DNA of 64,000 nt from Alphaproteobacteria bacterium MarineAlpha9_Bin3 (GCA_002937655.1 PTKH01000003.1:1-64000); one strand, 5' to 3'. Positions 11,213 through 22,724 are shown, numbered from the stretch's first letter. The notes: generated from the letters alone by a model not told the origin. Translations and numbers: made by a program.

Positions 11213-12451
11213 ATGAAAATTCTTGTGCCTGCCTTGGGAGAATCTGTTTCGGAAGCAACGGTCGCTAAATGGCTTAAAAATAAAGGCGACTTAGTTTCTA
11301 AAGATGAAGTTTTAGTGGAATTAGAAACAGATAAAGCAACCTTAGAAGTTTATGCTCAATCAAATGGAGTATTATCGGAGATATATATAAAAGCTGGCGA
11401 GGATGTTGAAATTGGTACTGAATTGGCAGAGTTCTTAGAGAATGAAAATATAAAATCAGATGAACTTGCTAAAAATACAAAACCTGATTTACAAAATAAA
11501 GATGATAAAAAAGAAGAAATTATCATAGAAGCTAAAAATAATAATAATAAAGAAGAAAAAAGTATAGAAAGCGTGCAAATTTCTTCTGCAGAAATTAAAA
11601 GGTCTGGAGCAGGAAATAAAATTACTAAGAATGATATAGAAGAATTTATTAATGGTGCAAATTTATCTCCTAGTCAAAGAAGGGAAGATATATCTACAAA
11701 ATTTGAAAACTTAATAGATTCTAATTTAGAAAATAAAAATATAGTAACTTCAAAAAATTCAACACGTGTAGCGATGACTAGATTACAGAGGACTATGGCA
11801 GAGAGGTTGAAATCTGCTCAGAATAATGCAGCAATGCTAACTACATTTAATGAAGTTGATATGTCAAATGTAATTAATATTAGAAAAAATAACAAAGATA
11901 ATTTTGAAAAAAAATATGGAGTAAAACTTGGTTTTATGTCATTTTTTTGCAATGCAGTAGCACTCGCTTTAAAAGACATAAAAATTATAAATTCTGAGAT
12001 AGATGGAAATGATATTATATATCATGAACATATAGATATTGGTATAGCTTTAGGTGCACCTCAGGGTCTTCTAGTTCCAGTAGTTAGGTCCGTTGATACA
12101 AAATCATTTTTTGAAATTGAAAAAGAAATATTTGATTTTGGTATAGAAGCAAAAGAAGGAAATATTACTTCTGATCAAATGACTGGAGCTACATTTACTA
12201 TTACTAATGGAGGAATTTATGGTTCAATGATGTCCACACCTATTTTAAATCCACCTCAAACAGGGATATTGGGATTGCACCAAATTAAGGATAGGCCAGT
12301 AGTAGATAATGGTGATATTAAAATTAAACCAATGATGTACATTGCATTGACTTATGATCATCGTGCAGTATCAGGTAAAGAGGCAGTATCATTTTTGGTA
12401 AAGGTAAAAGAATTTATTGAGCAGCCAGATAGAATGTTAATTGGGTTGTAA
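11213..12451 (+). CDS. sucB: 2-oxoglutarate dehydrogenase E2 (dihydrolipoyl succinyltransferase), divergent
   Basis: This 412-residue E2 protein has an N-terminal lipoyl domain with the attachment lysine K41 in ETDKATLEV, and a long charged linker (~76-120). The catalytic core contains GATFTITNGGIYGSMMSTPILNPPQ and ends ...IEQPDRMLIGL. Two oddities stand out. The peripheral subunit-binding domain is reduced to ISSAEIKRSGAGNKITKNDIEEF (123-145), lacking the usual first helix (S-P-x-x-R-K-L-like). The catalytic HxxxDG motif reads H383-RAV-S387-G, with Ser where Asp is normal. Operon position (sucA upstream, lpd overlapping by 1 nt) makes the SucB assignment secure. Whether activity is altered is open. 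Confidence 0.93.
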   Translation: MKILVPALGESVSEATVAKWLKNKGDLVSKDEVLVELETDKATLEVYAQSNGVLSEIYIKAGEDVEIGTELAEFLENENIKSDELAKNTKPDLQNKDDKKEEIIIEAKNNNNKEEKSIESVQISSAEIKRSGAGNKITKNDIEEFINGANLSPSQRREDISTKFENLIDSNLENKNIVTSKNSTRVAMTRLQRTMAERLKSAQNNAAMLTTFNEVDMSNVINIRKNNKDNFEKKYGVKLGFMSFFCNAVALALKDIKIINSEIDGNDIIYHEHIDIGIALGAPQGLLVPVVRSVDTKSFFEIEKEIFDFGIEAKEGNITSDQMTGATFTITNGGIYGSMMSTPILNPPQTGILGLHQIKDRPVVDNGDIKIKPMMYIALTYDHRAVSGKEAVSFLVKVKEFIEQPDRMLIGL

Positions 12452-13842
12452 TGGAAAAATTTGATTTATTAGTTATAGGTGGTGGACCTGGTGGATATGT
12501 AGCAGCTATTTCTGCAGCTCAAAACGGACTTAAGGTTGCTTGTATAGATAAAAGAAAAAGTTTAGGAGGAACATGTTTAAATGTAGGATGTATACCTTCG
12601 AAAAGATTGTTGCATTCTTCAAAACTATATAAAGAAATTATAAATGATTCAATTCAACATGGAATACAAATAAAGAAACCTACATTTAATCTTTTCAAAA
12701 TGATGGAAGGTAAAAAAAATACTGTTGAAAAATTAACAAAAGGTATTGAACACTTATTTAAAAAAAATAATATAAAACATATTATAGGTCATGCATCTTT
12801 TGATAATGATAAAATAGTGAAAGTAGATGATAACAAATTTAGTGCTGAAAATATTATTATTGCAACTGGATCCATACCTTCTGAATTAAAAAATATTAAG
12901 ATCGATGAAAAATACATAGTTTCTTCAACTGGCGCTCTAAATTTTGAAAAAGTACCAAAGAAATTAGCTATTATAGGAGCGGGGTATATAGGTTTAGAGT
13001 TGGGATCAGTTTGGAGCAGATTGGGCTCAGAAGTAATAGTAATTGAATATGGTAACTCTATTGTACCTTCTATGGATGTTGATATATCAAATAATTTTTT
13101 TAAAGAATTACAGAAACAAGGTATAAACTTTATGCTTGAGTCTGAAGTTATCAGTGCAAATGTCTCAAAAAATAAAGTTCTTCTTAATATTAAATCAATG
13201 GAGAATAACTTAGAAGATAAAATAATATTTGATAAAGCTCTTTTAGCAGTAGGAAGAACTCCTACAACTAATGGCTTAGGATTAGATAACTTAAATATAA
13301 GTGTTAACTCTAAAGGCTACATTGAAGTAAATCAATTTTATGAAACATCTTGTAAAGGTATTTATGCTATTGGCGATGTTATTGAAGGGCCAATGCTAGC
13401 TCATAAAGCTAGTGTAGAGGCGGAAGCAGTAGTAGATATTATTATAGGCAGAAATGGACAGGTAAATTATAATGCTATACCCGCAGTAGTATATACTAGT
13501 CCTGAAGTTGCGTGGGTTGGTAAAACTAAACAAGAATTAGATAAATATAACATTAATTATAAGGAAGGTAAGTTTCTATTTTCCGCTAATTCTAGAAGTA
13601 AAGTTACTGGAAATAGTTCAGGAATGGTTAAAGTTTACTCTCATATTGACTCAAATAAAATATTAGGAGCTCATATTATGGGAGAGCATGCAGGTGAATT
13701 AATAGGAGAATTTGTTGTTTCTATTGAAATGGGGGCTACGGCAGAAGATATAGCATTAATTTGTCATGCTCATCCTACACTTTCAGAATCTATGAAAGAA
13801 GCAGCAAGTATAGCTTCATATGGAAAAACAATTCACTCTTGA
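12451..13842 (+). CDS. lpd: Dihydrolipoyl dehydrogenase (E3)
   Basis: This 463-residue flavoprotein has FAD-binding GGGPGGYVAA (10-19), the redox-active disulfide C42-LNVG-C47, a second Rossmann motif AIIGAGYIGLELGSVWSRLG, and the C-terminal base HAHPTLSE. It reoxidises the dihydrolipoyl group of E2 and makes NADH. The start ATG overlaps the sucB stop as TAATG, implying translational coupling and dedication to the 2-oxoglutarate complex. It may also serve pyruvate dehydrogenase or glycine cleavage if no second lpd exists elsewhere. It ends 5 nt from the convergent xerC-like gene, with no terminator between. Confidence 0.96.
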   Translation: MEKFDLLVIGGGPGGYVAAISAAQNGLKVACIDKRKSLGGTCLNVGCIPSKRLLHSSKLYKEIINDSIQHGIQIKKPTFNLFKMMEGKKNTVEKLTKGIEHLFKKNNIKHIIGHASFDNDKIVKVDDNKFSAENIIIATGSIPSELKNIKIDEKYIVSSTGALNFEKVPKKLAIIGAGYIGLELGSVWSRLGSEVIVIEYGNSIVPSMDVDISNNFFKELQKQGINFMLESEVISANVSKNKVLLNIKSMENNLEDKIIFDKALLAVGRTPTTNGLGLDNLNISVNSKGYIEVNQFYETSCKGIYAIGDVIEGPMLAHKASVEAEAVVDIIIGRNGQVNYNAIPAVVYTSPEVAWVGKTKQELDKYNINYKEGKFLFSANSRSKVTGNSSGMVKVYSHIDSNKILGAHIMGEHAGELIGEFVVSIEMGATAEDIALICHAHPTLSESMKEAASIASYGKTIHS

Positions 13843-13847
13843 TTTTA

Positions 13848-14792
13848 TCATTTTCTAGGATGTGCAGATTTGTGCGTTTTATGAATTATATTAGAGTTGA
13901 CAGCTGTATAACCTTGAGTGGTAGATAAACTACTGTGGCCAAGGAGTTCTTGTAGAGTTCTTAAATCCACTCCTTTTTCAAGCAAATGTGTAGCAAAACT
14001 GTGTCTCAAAGTATGAGGTGTTAAACTTTTAGGTAAAGATAATTTATTTCTAATCTCTTCAATAGTTTTTTGTACTTGTCGAGAGTGTAATCTTTTTCCT
14101 TTTATTCCTATAAATAAAGGTGAATTTATATCTAAGTTTTTATTATTATCTAATAATTGTTTTATTGCCATTTGAGCGGATTCTATTAATGGAATTTCTC
14201 TAATTTTTTTTCCTTTTCCAATAATTCTTATAGTTTCTATATTTTCCACATCAATTCGATTCAACTGAAGAGCTTCGCTAATTCTTATACCGGTAGCATA
14301 AATGAGTGTTAAAAGCGTTTTATCTCTTTGACCAGTCCAATCATTTTTTTCTCCTGACAAGTTTATCACATTAATTACATCTTCAAATGCTAATGGACGA
14401 GGAATTTGTCTTTTTATTCTTATTGATTGAAGATTAAATATATTAGTATTTTTAAGGTAATTATTTTTATTTAAAAACTTAAAAAATGATTTTATTGAGG
14501 CTTTTGCTCTTGCCTGACTTTTGGGAGATATACTATTATTTTTAATTTTTTGTGATGATAGCCAAGACCTAAAGTCTCTTAAAGATAAATTTTCTAGATT
14601 TTTTATGCTCACTTTTTCATTTAAATGATTTTTTATGAATATTAAAAAATACTTTAAATCTATAGAATACGCATCATATGTGTTATAGCTAAGCAATCTT
14701 TCTTTTTTAAGATATTTAACCCACATACTATATGCATTAAGTACATTTTTATCACAATATGAGTTATCAATATATATTTTTTTTTTATTCAT
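13848..14792 (-). CDS. xerC: Tyrosine recombinase, XerC/XerD type
   Basis: The SAM-like core-binding domain (VLNAYSMWVKYLKKERLLSYNTYDAYSIDLKYFLIF) is followed by the catalytic domain with the full residue set: R in ATGIRISEAL, K in GKGKKIREIPL, HTLRHSFATHLLEKG (H..R), H in LLGHSSLSTTQGY and the nucleophile tyrosine in QGYTAVN. Xer recombinases resolve chromosome dimers at dif. The location beside priA and the small transaldolase is the usual alphaproteobacterial position for XerC. The ORF track starts at TTG 14828 inside the transaldolase gene. ATG 14792 (MNKKKIYID), 5 nt after that gene's stop, is the more likely start, giving 314 residues. No integrase-associated mobile genes are nearby. 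Confidence 0.85.
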   Translation of the reverse strand: MNKKKIYIDNSYCDKNVLNAYSMWVKYLKKERLLSYNTYDAYSIDLKYFLIFIKNHLNEKVSIKNLENLSLRDFRSWLSSQKIKNNSISPKSQARAKASIKSFFKFLNKNNYLKNTNIFNLQSIRIKRQIPRPLAFEDVINVINLSGEKNDWTGQRDKTLLTLIYATGIRISEALQLNRIDVENIETIRIIGKGKKIREIPLIESAQMAIKQLLDNNKNLDINSPLFIGIKGKRLHSRQVQKTIEEIRNKLSLPKSLTPHTLRHSFATHLLEKGVDLRTLQELLGHSSLSTTQGYTAVNSNIIHKTHKSAHPRK

Positions 14793-14797
14793 GGATA

Positions 14798-15454
14798 CTA
14801 GGTTATACTCTGTCCTGTCTTTTTCCAATCTTCAAGAAATGCTTCTAATCCATTATCTGTTAAAGGATGATTAATTAACTGTTTAAGTACATTAGGCGGA
14901 AGTGTAACTATATCAGCTCCCATTTTTGCAGCTTCAATTACATGTTTAGGGCTTCTAATACTTGCTACAAGTACTTCTGTATTTAAGTTGGGATAATTAG
15001 AATATATTGTACAAATATCATAAATAAGTTCCATACCGTCTAAACCTATATCGTCTAGTCTACCAACAAAAGGAGAAATAAATGTAGCACCGGCTTTTGC
15101 TGCTAATAAAGCCTGGCTTGCTGAAAAACATAGTGTAACATTAACTAAAACATCCTCATCCCTTAATTTTCTGCATGCTTTAAGTCCATCCCATGTCAAT
15201 GGAACTTTTATAGTTACATTTTTTGCTATACTTTTTAATACTTTAGCTTCTGAAATCATGTCATCGTAATTTGTAGCAGCAACTTCAGCAGAAACAGGAC
15301 CTGGAACTATGTCACAAATCTCGGAAATGACTTCGTTTATATCTCTGCCTGATTTTTTTATCAGTGAGGGGTTAGTAGTGACTCCATCTAAAAAACCACT
15401 TGAAGAAAGATCTTTAATTTCAGAAACATCAGCAGTATCAATAAAAAACTTCAA
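14798..15454 (-). CDS. tal: Small transaldolase / fructose-6-phosphate aldolase-like protein
   Basis: This 218-residue TIM-barrel protein of the TalC/FSA class begins [14 protein letters not shown]. It has [16 protein letters not shown] (23-38) and the Schiff-base lysine K83 in [12 protein letters not shown]. It transfers a dihydroxyacetone unit in the non-oxidative pentose phosphate pathway, or cleaves fructose 6-phosphate. Family members of this length include both activities. The start codon is TTG, chosen because a perfect AGGAGG (minus strand, 15465-15460) stands 5 nt upstream. It is divergent from priA and probably cotranscribed with the Xer gene. Confidence 0.92.
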   Translation of the reverse strand: MKFFIDTADVSEIKDLSSSGFLDGVTTNPSLIKKSGRDINEVISEICDIVPGPVSAEVAATNYDDMISEAKVLKSIAKNVTIKVPLTWDGLKACRKLRDEDVLVNVTLCFSASQALLAAKAGATFISPFVGRLDDIGLDGMELIYDICTIYSNYPNLNTEVLVASIRSPKHVIEAAKMGADIVTLPPNVLKQLINHPLTDNGLEAFLEDWKKTGQSIT

Positions 15455-15459
15455 TTTAA

Positions 15460-15465
15460 CCTCCT
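15460..15465 (-). promoter_or_regulatory. Consensus ribosome-binding site before a TTG start
   Basis: The minus strand reads AGGAGG-TTAAA-TTG directly before the transaldolase gene. It is a full match to the anti-Shine-Dalgarno complement in a genome where most sites are only AGGA or GGAG. It fixes TTG 15454 as the start codon. Confidence 0.8.
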
Positions 15466-15534
15466 AATTAATAATATAAATATATAATTTATTATTTATA
15501 GTTTAAATATACTAAAAATAAAACCTATGATTTA

Positions 15535-17739
15535 ATGTATGTTATGAATAAATCTTTTTTTAATATAAAGTTTAAAAAAAAAATAAAAAATTCTTGTCAG
15601 GTTTTGCTGTTATCTCCTGGTAAAGGAGTATATGACTATAGAATAGATAATGCTTTAGAACCAGGAGAGATTGTATCAGTCCCATTAAGAAAAAGAATAT
15701 ATCAAGGTATAGTATTAGCAGAAGGTACATTAGGTTTCCCTACCTCTAAATTGAAAGATATAATTGAAGTTCATAATTCAACTAAAATTTCATATGAATT
15801 GTTATATTTTTGTAATTGGCTATCTAACTGGTATATTAGCGATATATCTAATGTATTAAAGATGGTTATTCCATCATCTGCATTTTTATATCCTGTGAAA
15901 AATAAAAAAATTTTAATTTTTAATAAAGATTCGGACGTTAAGACTACTAAGCTAGGTAAAAAGGTTGTTAATTATATTAAAAAGAAGGATAATTTGACAT
16001 TAAGTGAATGTAGTAAAGCACTTAATATTAGTTTATCAGTAATAAATAAATTAATTAGAGAGAATGTTCTATTTCTAAAGGATATTAATGATACTGAAAT
16101 TCTTAAAATTAAAAAAGAAAATATCCCTAAGCTTAATAATTCTCAAAAAAGCGCAGTTAAATTTATAATAAATAGTTCAAAAGATAGTAATACATTTTTA
16201 TTAGATGGTGTAACAGGTTCAGGTAAAACAGAAGTGTATTTGGAAATTATATCTAATGAATTAAAAAAAGAAAAACAGTGTTTAGTTTTGTTACCAGAAA
16301 TAGTTTTAAGTAATTATTTTATAGAGAGGTTTGTTGAAAGATTTAACTTTTTTCCAGCAGTTTGGCATTCAGATATATCAAAAAAAAATAAACATAAAAT
16401 TTGGCGTGAGGTTATTAATAAGAAAATTAAGATAGTTGTAGGTGCAAGAAGCGCATTATTCTTACCTTTTCAAGACTTAAATTTAATAATTGTTGATGAG
16501 GAGCATGACGCTTCATATAAACAGGAAGATGGTGTTATTTATAATGCAAGAGATATGGCTGTAGTAAGAGGCATGTACTCTAATTCTAAAGTTATTCTAG
16601 GATCAGCAACACCTTCTTTAGAGTCAATTTATAATGTCCAGATAGGAAAGTATAATAAAATTGTATTATCTGAGCGCTACGGCTCAGCTAAAATGCCGCA
16701 TATAAAGATAGTAAATATGCAGAAAGAAAAATTGCAATCAGGAAAATGGTTATCAAAAGAGTCAATAAAGGCAGTAAAAAAAGCTTTAGATAATAAAGAG
16801 CAAGTTTTATTATATATTAATCGTAGAGGTTACTCTCCACTAACATTATGTAGGATATGTGGGTACAGGTTTAGTTGTAATAATTGCTCTGCTTGGTTGG
16901 TAAATCATAAAAAAACAAATAAAATGTTATGCCACCATTGTGGTCATAATGAAGAAATACCAGATGAGTGTCCAAATTGTAGTTCTAAAGAAGAATTTGC
17001 CCCTTGCGGTCCAGGAGTAGAAAGGTTGGCAGCTGAAGCAAAATCTCTTTTTCCATCTGCTAAATGTGAGATAATTGCTAGTGATACCGTAAATAGTTCC
17101 ATTAATGCTAAGAAAATTTTCAAAAATATATTTGATGGTGAAATTGATATAATTATTGGTACTCAGTTAATTGCTAAAGGTCATAATTTTTTGAATTTAA
17201 CTACTGTGGTTGCAGTAGATGCTGATTTAGGTTTATCAGGAGGAGATCTAAGAGCGTCCGAGAGAACATTTCAAATGTTAACTCAGTTGGCAGGTAGAGC
17301 TGGGAGAGCAGATAAAAATGGATTAGCTTATATACAAAGTTATGAACCTAATCATAACGTTATGAGAGCGATGCAAACTGGCAAAATTGATAATTTTATT
17401 TCGGCGGAGTCCGAAGGTAGGAAGTATAGAAGTCTTCCACCTTTTGGCAGGTTAGCTTCTTTAATAATACAATCCTCAAATTTACCATTATTAGAAGAGT
17501 TTTTAAAAAAATTAATTACTAATATTCCAAAGAATTTTAAGGATAAGAAGCGAATCGATGTATTAGGTCCTGCCCCTGCACCCATTACTAAAATAAGATC
17601 TTTCTATCGTTACCGTTTTCTCATAAAAAGTAAAGAGGATGTAAGAATTCAGCCTTTTATTAGAGAATGGCTGAAAAATATACAGCTTACAAAAGGCATT
17701 AGAATAAAAATTGATATAGATCCATATAACTTCTTATAA
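15535..17739 (+). CDS. priA: Primosomal replication restart helicase
   Basis: This 734-residue PriA has an N-terminal 3'-DNA-binding region (QVLLLSPGKGVYDYRI...), Walker A GVTGSGKT (225-232) and DEEH box D321-H324. The zinc-binding insertion holds eight cysteines in the C-x2-C pattern (CRICG, CNNC, CHHCG, CPNC). Motif V/VI text reads GTQLIAKGHNF and QLAGRAGRADKNG. It reloads the replisome at collapsed forks. It is the last gene before the ATP synthase operon, a classic alphaproteobacterial arrangement. ATG 15535 and ATG 15544 are both possible starts. Confidence 0.96.
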   Translation: MYVMNKSFFNIKFKKKIKNSCQVLLLSPGKGVYDYRIDNALEPGEIVSVPLRKRIYQGIVLAEGTLGFPTSKLKDIIEVHNSTKISYELLYFCNWLSNWYISDISNVLKMVIPSSAFLYPVKNKKILIFNKDSDVKTTKLGKKVVNYIKKKDNLTLSECSKALNISLSVINKLIRENVLFLKDINDTEILKIKKENIPKLNNSQKSAVKFIINSSKDSNTFLLDGVTGSGKTEVYLEIISNELKKEKQCLVLLPEIVLSNYFIERFVERFNFFPAVWHSDISKKNKHKIWREVINKKIKIVVGARSALFLPFQDLNLIIVDEEHDASYKQEDGVIYNARDMAVVRGMYSNSKVILGSATPSLESIYNVQIGKYNKIVLSERYGSAKMPHIKIVNMQKEKLQSGKWLSKESIKAVKKALDNKEQVLLYINRRGYSPLTLCRICGYRFSCNNCSAWLVNHKKTNKMLCHHCGHNEEIPDECPNCSSKEEFAPCGPGVERLAAEAKSLFPSAKCEIIASDTVNSSINAKKIFKNIFDGEIDIIIGTQLIAKGHNFLNLTTVVAVDADLGLSGGDLRASERTFQMLTQLAGRAGRADKNGLAYIQSYEPNHNVMRAMQTGKIDNFISAESEGRKYRSLPPFGRLASLIIQSSNLPLLEEFLKKLITNIPKNFKDKKRIDVLGPAPAPITKIRSFYRYRFLIKSKEDVRIQPFIREWLKNIQLTKGIRIKIDIDPYNFL

Positions 17740-17853
17740 TTTATAAATTAAACATCATTCTTCTATTGCACATATTTTCAAGCTATGTTACCTAAATCTC
17801 GCAAAGAATTTAATATATAATAAAAATGAATTGTTATTTTAGGATCTATATAA

Positions 17854-18414
17854 TTGGCTAATGATTCAAAAAATATAGGTAACGTAGTTGAGAGATATTC
17901 TAAGGCTCTTTTAGAACTTGCTATTGAGTCTAAATCTCTTCCTAATGTTCACTCTGATATAGAAAATATTATAAAAATTATTGAATCTAGTGATGACTTT
18001 AACAAAGTTATAAAATCACCTATAATTTCAAGAAGTGATCAAAGTAACATAATTAATTCAATTTTAAATAAAATCTCTGTAAGCGATAATGTAATTAAAT
18101 TTTTTTCTGTGATATGTCAAAATGGCAGATCAATTATAATAGATAAAATTTGCTTACGGTTCTTGGAAATGGAAGTAAAATTTAAGGGAGAGGTAAGAGC
18201 AGAATTGCTAAGTACTAATCTCCAATCAGAGAATGATTTAAATAAAGTTAAAGAAATTATTAAAGAATCTTTGGGTACTGACGTGAGTTTAATTTCTAGG
18301 GTAGATCCCAGTATAATAGGTGGATATATTTTAAAGATTGGTTCAGTCATGCTGGATGGTTCAGTAAAATCTAAGTTACAGGGACTTAGGGTATCTATGA
18401 AAGGGATAAAATAA
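17854..18414 (+). CDS. atpH: ATP synthase F1 delta subunit
   Basis: This 186-residue OSCP/delta family protein begins MANDSKNIGNVVERYSKALLELAIES and ends with the conserved VDPSIIGGYILKIGSVMLDGSVKSKL signature. It links the F1 head to the peripheral stalk. The start is TTG at 17854 with AGGA at 17841-17844 upstream. First gene of atpHAGDC, its stop abuts the atpA ATG. The F0 genes are not in this window, matching the split ATP synthase layout of alphaproteobacteria. Confidence 0.94.
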   Translation: MANDSKNIGNVVERYSKALLELAIESKSLPNVHSDIENIIKIIESSDDFNKVIKSPIISRSDQSNIINSILNKISVSDNVIKFFSVICQNGRSIIIDKICLRFLEMEVKFKGEVRAELLSTNLQSENDLNKVKEIIKESLGTDVSLISRVDPSIIGGYILKIGSVMLDGSVKSKLQGLRVSMKGIK

Positions 18415-19950
18415 ATGGATCTTAATGCTGCAGAAATTTCATCTATAATAAAAGATCAGATAAATAACTTTGGAACTGAAGCTGAGGTAGCTGAAGTTGG
18501 TCAAGTTTTATCAGTTGGGGATGGTATAGCAAGAGTTTATGGATTAGATAATGTTCAAGCTGGGGAAATGGTAGAATTTCCTGGTGGTATTTCGGGTATG
18601 GCTTTGAATCTTGAAGCTGATAATGTGGGTGTTGTTATTTTTGGAGATGACCGCGGTATTAAAGAAGGAGATACAGTTAAAAGGACTGGAAGTATTGTTG
18701 ATGCTCCTGTAGGTAGAGAATTATTAGGACGAGTAGTAGATGCTTTAGGTAATCCTATAGATGGTAAAGGAGATATTGCTGCTAAAGAAAGAAGTATTGT
18801 TGATGTAAGAGCTCCTGGTATTATTCCTAGGAAATCTGTTCATGAGCCTGTTCAAACAGGGTTAAAAGCGATTGACTCGCTCGTTCCAGTTGGAAGAGGG
18901 CAAAGAGAGCTTATAATCGGAGATAGACAGACAGGAAAAACTGCAGTTGCAATTGATACAATATTAAATCAGAAAGCCATAAATGATGCTGATGATGAAA
19001 GTAAAAAATTATATTGTGTATATGTAGCAATAGGTCAAAAGCGTTCAACTGTTGCTCAAATAGTTAAAGAACTGGATGAAAGAGGAGCGTTAGAATATAC
19101 TGTTGTTGTGGCCGCAACTGCTTCTGAACCAGCTCCTTTGCAGTATTTAGCTCCTTATACAGGTTCTGCCATTGGTGAATGGTTTAGAGATAATAAAATG
19201 CATTCTTTAATTATTTATGACGATTTATCCAAACAAGCTGTAGCTTATAGACAAATGTCTTTGTTATTAAGAAGACCTCCAGGACGAGAAGCTTACCCTG
19301 GCGATGTTTTTTATCTGCATTCTCGCTTGCTAGAACGTTCAGCAAAATTAAATGAAGAAAATGGTGCAGGTTCTATGACAGCTTTACCTATTATCGAAAC
19401 TCAGGGTGGGGATGTGTCAGCATATATTCCCACTAATGTTATCTCTATCACAGATGGACAGATATTTCTAGAAACTGATTTATTTTATCAAGGAATTAGA
19501 CCTGCTATTAATGTAGGTTTATCAGTAAGTCGAGTTGGTTCTTCTGCACAAATTAAAGCTATGAAACAAGTTGCTGGCTCAATAAAATTAGAGTTAGCTC
19601 AATATAGAGAGATGGCAGCTTTTGCTCAGTTTGGTTCTGACTTGGATGCAGCAACCCAACAACTATTGGCCAGAGGAGCCAGATTAACAGAATTACTCAA
19701 GCAAGGTCAGTATGAGCCCCTATCGGTTGAAGAACAAGTTGTTGTTATTTATGCCGGAGTTAAGGGTTATTTAGATAATATTGAAATATCCGATATACCA
19801 AAGTTTGAGGTAGCTCTACTTAGTAGCTTAAGAGAATCTAAGGATATATTAGATGCTATTAAAAGTAAGGCTGCACTAGATGACGATATTGAAAAATCAA
19901 TAACTATTTTAATAGAAGAAGTAAGTAAAGAATTTGTTAAGAGTGAATGA
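18415..19950 (+). CDS. atpA: ATP synthase F1 alpha subunit
   Basis: This 511-residue non-catalytic nucleotide-binding subunit has P-loop GDRQTGKT at residues 169-176, the same numbering as E. coli AtpA. Further conserved blocks are [45 protein letters not shown] and [18 protein letters not shown] (the alpha-subunit signature with the arginine finger). It starts immediately after the atpH stop. It is among the best conserved proteins of the window and useful for taxonomic placement. Confidence 0.98.
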   Translation: MDLNAAEISSIIKDQINNFGTEAEVAEVGQVLSVGDGIARVYGLDNVQAGEMVEFPGGISGMALNLEADNVGVVIFGDDRGIKEGDTVKRTGSIVDAPVGRELLGRVVDALGNPIDGKGDIAAKERSIVDVRAPGIIPRKSVHEPVQTGLKAIDSLVPVGRGQRELIIGDRQTGKTAVAIDTILNQKAINDADDESKKLYCVYVAIGQKRSTVAQIVKELDERGALEYTVVVAATASEPAPLQYLAPYTGSAIGEWFRDNKMHSLIIYDDLSKQAVAYRQMSLLLRRPPGREAYPGDVFYLHSRLLERSAKLNEENGAGSMTALPIIETQGGDVSAYIPTNVISITDGQIFLETDLFYQGIRPAINVGLSVSRVGSSAQIKAMKQVAGSIKLELAQYREMAAFAQFGSDLDAATQQLLARGARLTELLKQGQYEPLSVEEQVVVIYAGVKGYLDNIEISDIPKFEVALLSSLRESKDILDAIKSKAALDDDIEKSITILIEEVSKEFVKSE

Positions 19951-19959
19951 TCATAAATT

Positions 19960-20838
19960 ATGTCTAATCTTAAAGAATTAAAAAATCAAATAGATAGTGT
20001 AAGGTCTACTAGAAAAATTACACAAGCTATGAAAATGGTAGCAGCGTCTAAATTAAGGCGTGCACAAGAGACTGCAGAATCTGCTCGACCTTATTCAGAA
20101 AAGATTGCTAAAATTATGTCATCACTTGCAGCTGGCATGAAAGACAGTGAAGTATCTCTGGACCTATTACTAGGCAATAATGATAATTCAATTCATATAA
20201 TTATAGCAGTGACTTCTGATAGAGGTTTATGTGGAGGATTTAACTCTTCGATTGTTAAATCAGTTAAGAATAAGGTAATAGATATCAAAAATAAGAGTTC
20301 AGATTTTAAAATTATATGTTTAGGAAAAAAAGGAGCTGATATATTAAGAGGTGTATATGGAGATAAAGTTATAAGCGCTGAAAATATTAATGATAAAAAT
20401 TCTTATACTTTGGCAGAAAATATATCTAATTTACTAGTAACAAAACTTGATAATAAAGAATACGGAACTTGTTCTATTATATTTAATCAATTTAAATCAG
20501 CTATTTCTCAGATAGTTACTGAGCAGTCTCTTATTCCATGCAGTATGGAATATGAAGAAGAGAGTAATAATAAAGATAATTTAATTAATTTTGAGTTTGA
20601 GCCAGATGAAAAAGAAATTTTGTCTGATTTGCTTCCTAAAAATTTAACTATCCAAATATATAAAGCAATTTTAGAAAGCGGAGCAGGTGAACAAGGTGCA
20701 AGAATGGCAGCTATGGATAATGCTACTAGAAATGCAGGAGAAATGATTGATAAACTTAATTTGTCATATAATAGACAAAGACAAGCTATTATTACTGGTG
20801 AATTAATTGAAATTATTTCTGGAGCAGAGGCACTATAA
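19960..20838 (+). CDS. atpG: ATP synthase F1 gamma subunit
   Basis: This 292-residue rotor subunit has the N-terminal helix MSNLKELKNQIDSVRSTRKITQAMKMVAASKLRRAQ and the C-terminal helix GEQGARMAAMDNATRNAGEMIDKLNLSYNRQRQAIITGELIEIISGAEAL, which form the coiled-coil shaft. VTSDRGLCGGFNSSI lies between. It follows atpA by 9 nt. Length is normal and nothing unusual is seen. Confidence 0.97.
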   Translation: MSNLKELKNQIDSVRSTRKITQAMKMVAASKLRRAQETAESARPYSEKIAKIMSSLAAGMKDSEVSLDLLLGNNDNSIHIIIAVTSDRGLCGGFNSSIVKSVKNKVIDIKNKSSDFKIICLGKKGADILRGVYGDKVISAENINDKNSYTLAENISNLLVTKLDNKEYGTCSIIFNQFKSAISQIVTEQSLIPCSMEYEEESNNKDNLINFEFEPDEKEILSDLLPKNLTIQIYKAILESGAGEQGARMAAMDNATRNAGEMIDKLNLSYNRQRQAIITGELIEIISGAEAL

Positions 20839-22299
<1,461 letters not shown>

Positions 22300-22316
22300 A
22301 ATAGAAAGAAATTAAA

Positions 22317-22724
22317 ATGTCTGATGAAAAACTTAGTTTAGAAGTAGTAGCGCCTGAAAAAATGGTTATGACAAAGACTGTTGATATGGTTACAATATCA
22401 GGAACTGAAGGTGATTTCGGAGTATTACCTGGCCATGCCGCTTTAGTTTCTAGTATAAGGCCAGGTTTTTTAGAAATTGAAGTTGATAAACAGAGTGAAA
22501 CAATGTTTATCGGTGGAGGTTTCATAGAAGTAATTGAAGATAGAGTTTCTATTTTAGCTTCAGAAGTTTTATCATCGGAACAAATTAATATTTCTGAATG
22601 TGAAGAAAAAATTAGTAAATATACTATAGACTTAGGTGCTTCGGAAACAGATGCTGATAAAGATATAATACAAAAAAGTATTGATAAATATCAAGCTATG
22701 ATTGAATTTAAAAATTCAAATTAA
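22317..22724 (+). CDS. atpC: ATP synthase F1 epsilon subunit
   Basis: This 135-residue protein has the N-terminal beta-sandwich typical of epsilon (LSLEVVAPEKMVMTKTVDMVTISGTEGDFGVLPGHAALVSSIRPG, then MFIGGGFIEVIEDRVSILA). A helical C-terminus acts as a brake on ATP hydrolysis. It is last in the atp operon and its 3' end overlaps the convergent rppH gene by 4 nt, so no separate terminator fits between them. Confidence 0.95.
   Translation: MSDEKLSLEVVAPEKMVMTKTVDMVTISGTEGDFGVLPGHAALVSSIRPGFLEIEVDKQSETMFIGGGFIEVIEDRVSILASEVLSSEQINISECEEKISKYTIDLGASETDADKDIIQKSIDKYQAMIEFKNSN

Noticed and set aside
13848-14792. Tyrosine recombinase as sign of a genomic island or prophage
   Set aside because: It has the housekeeping Xer layout beside priA and the transaldolase. 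There is no tRNA, att-like repeat or phage gene nearby.
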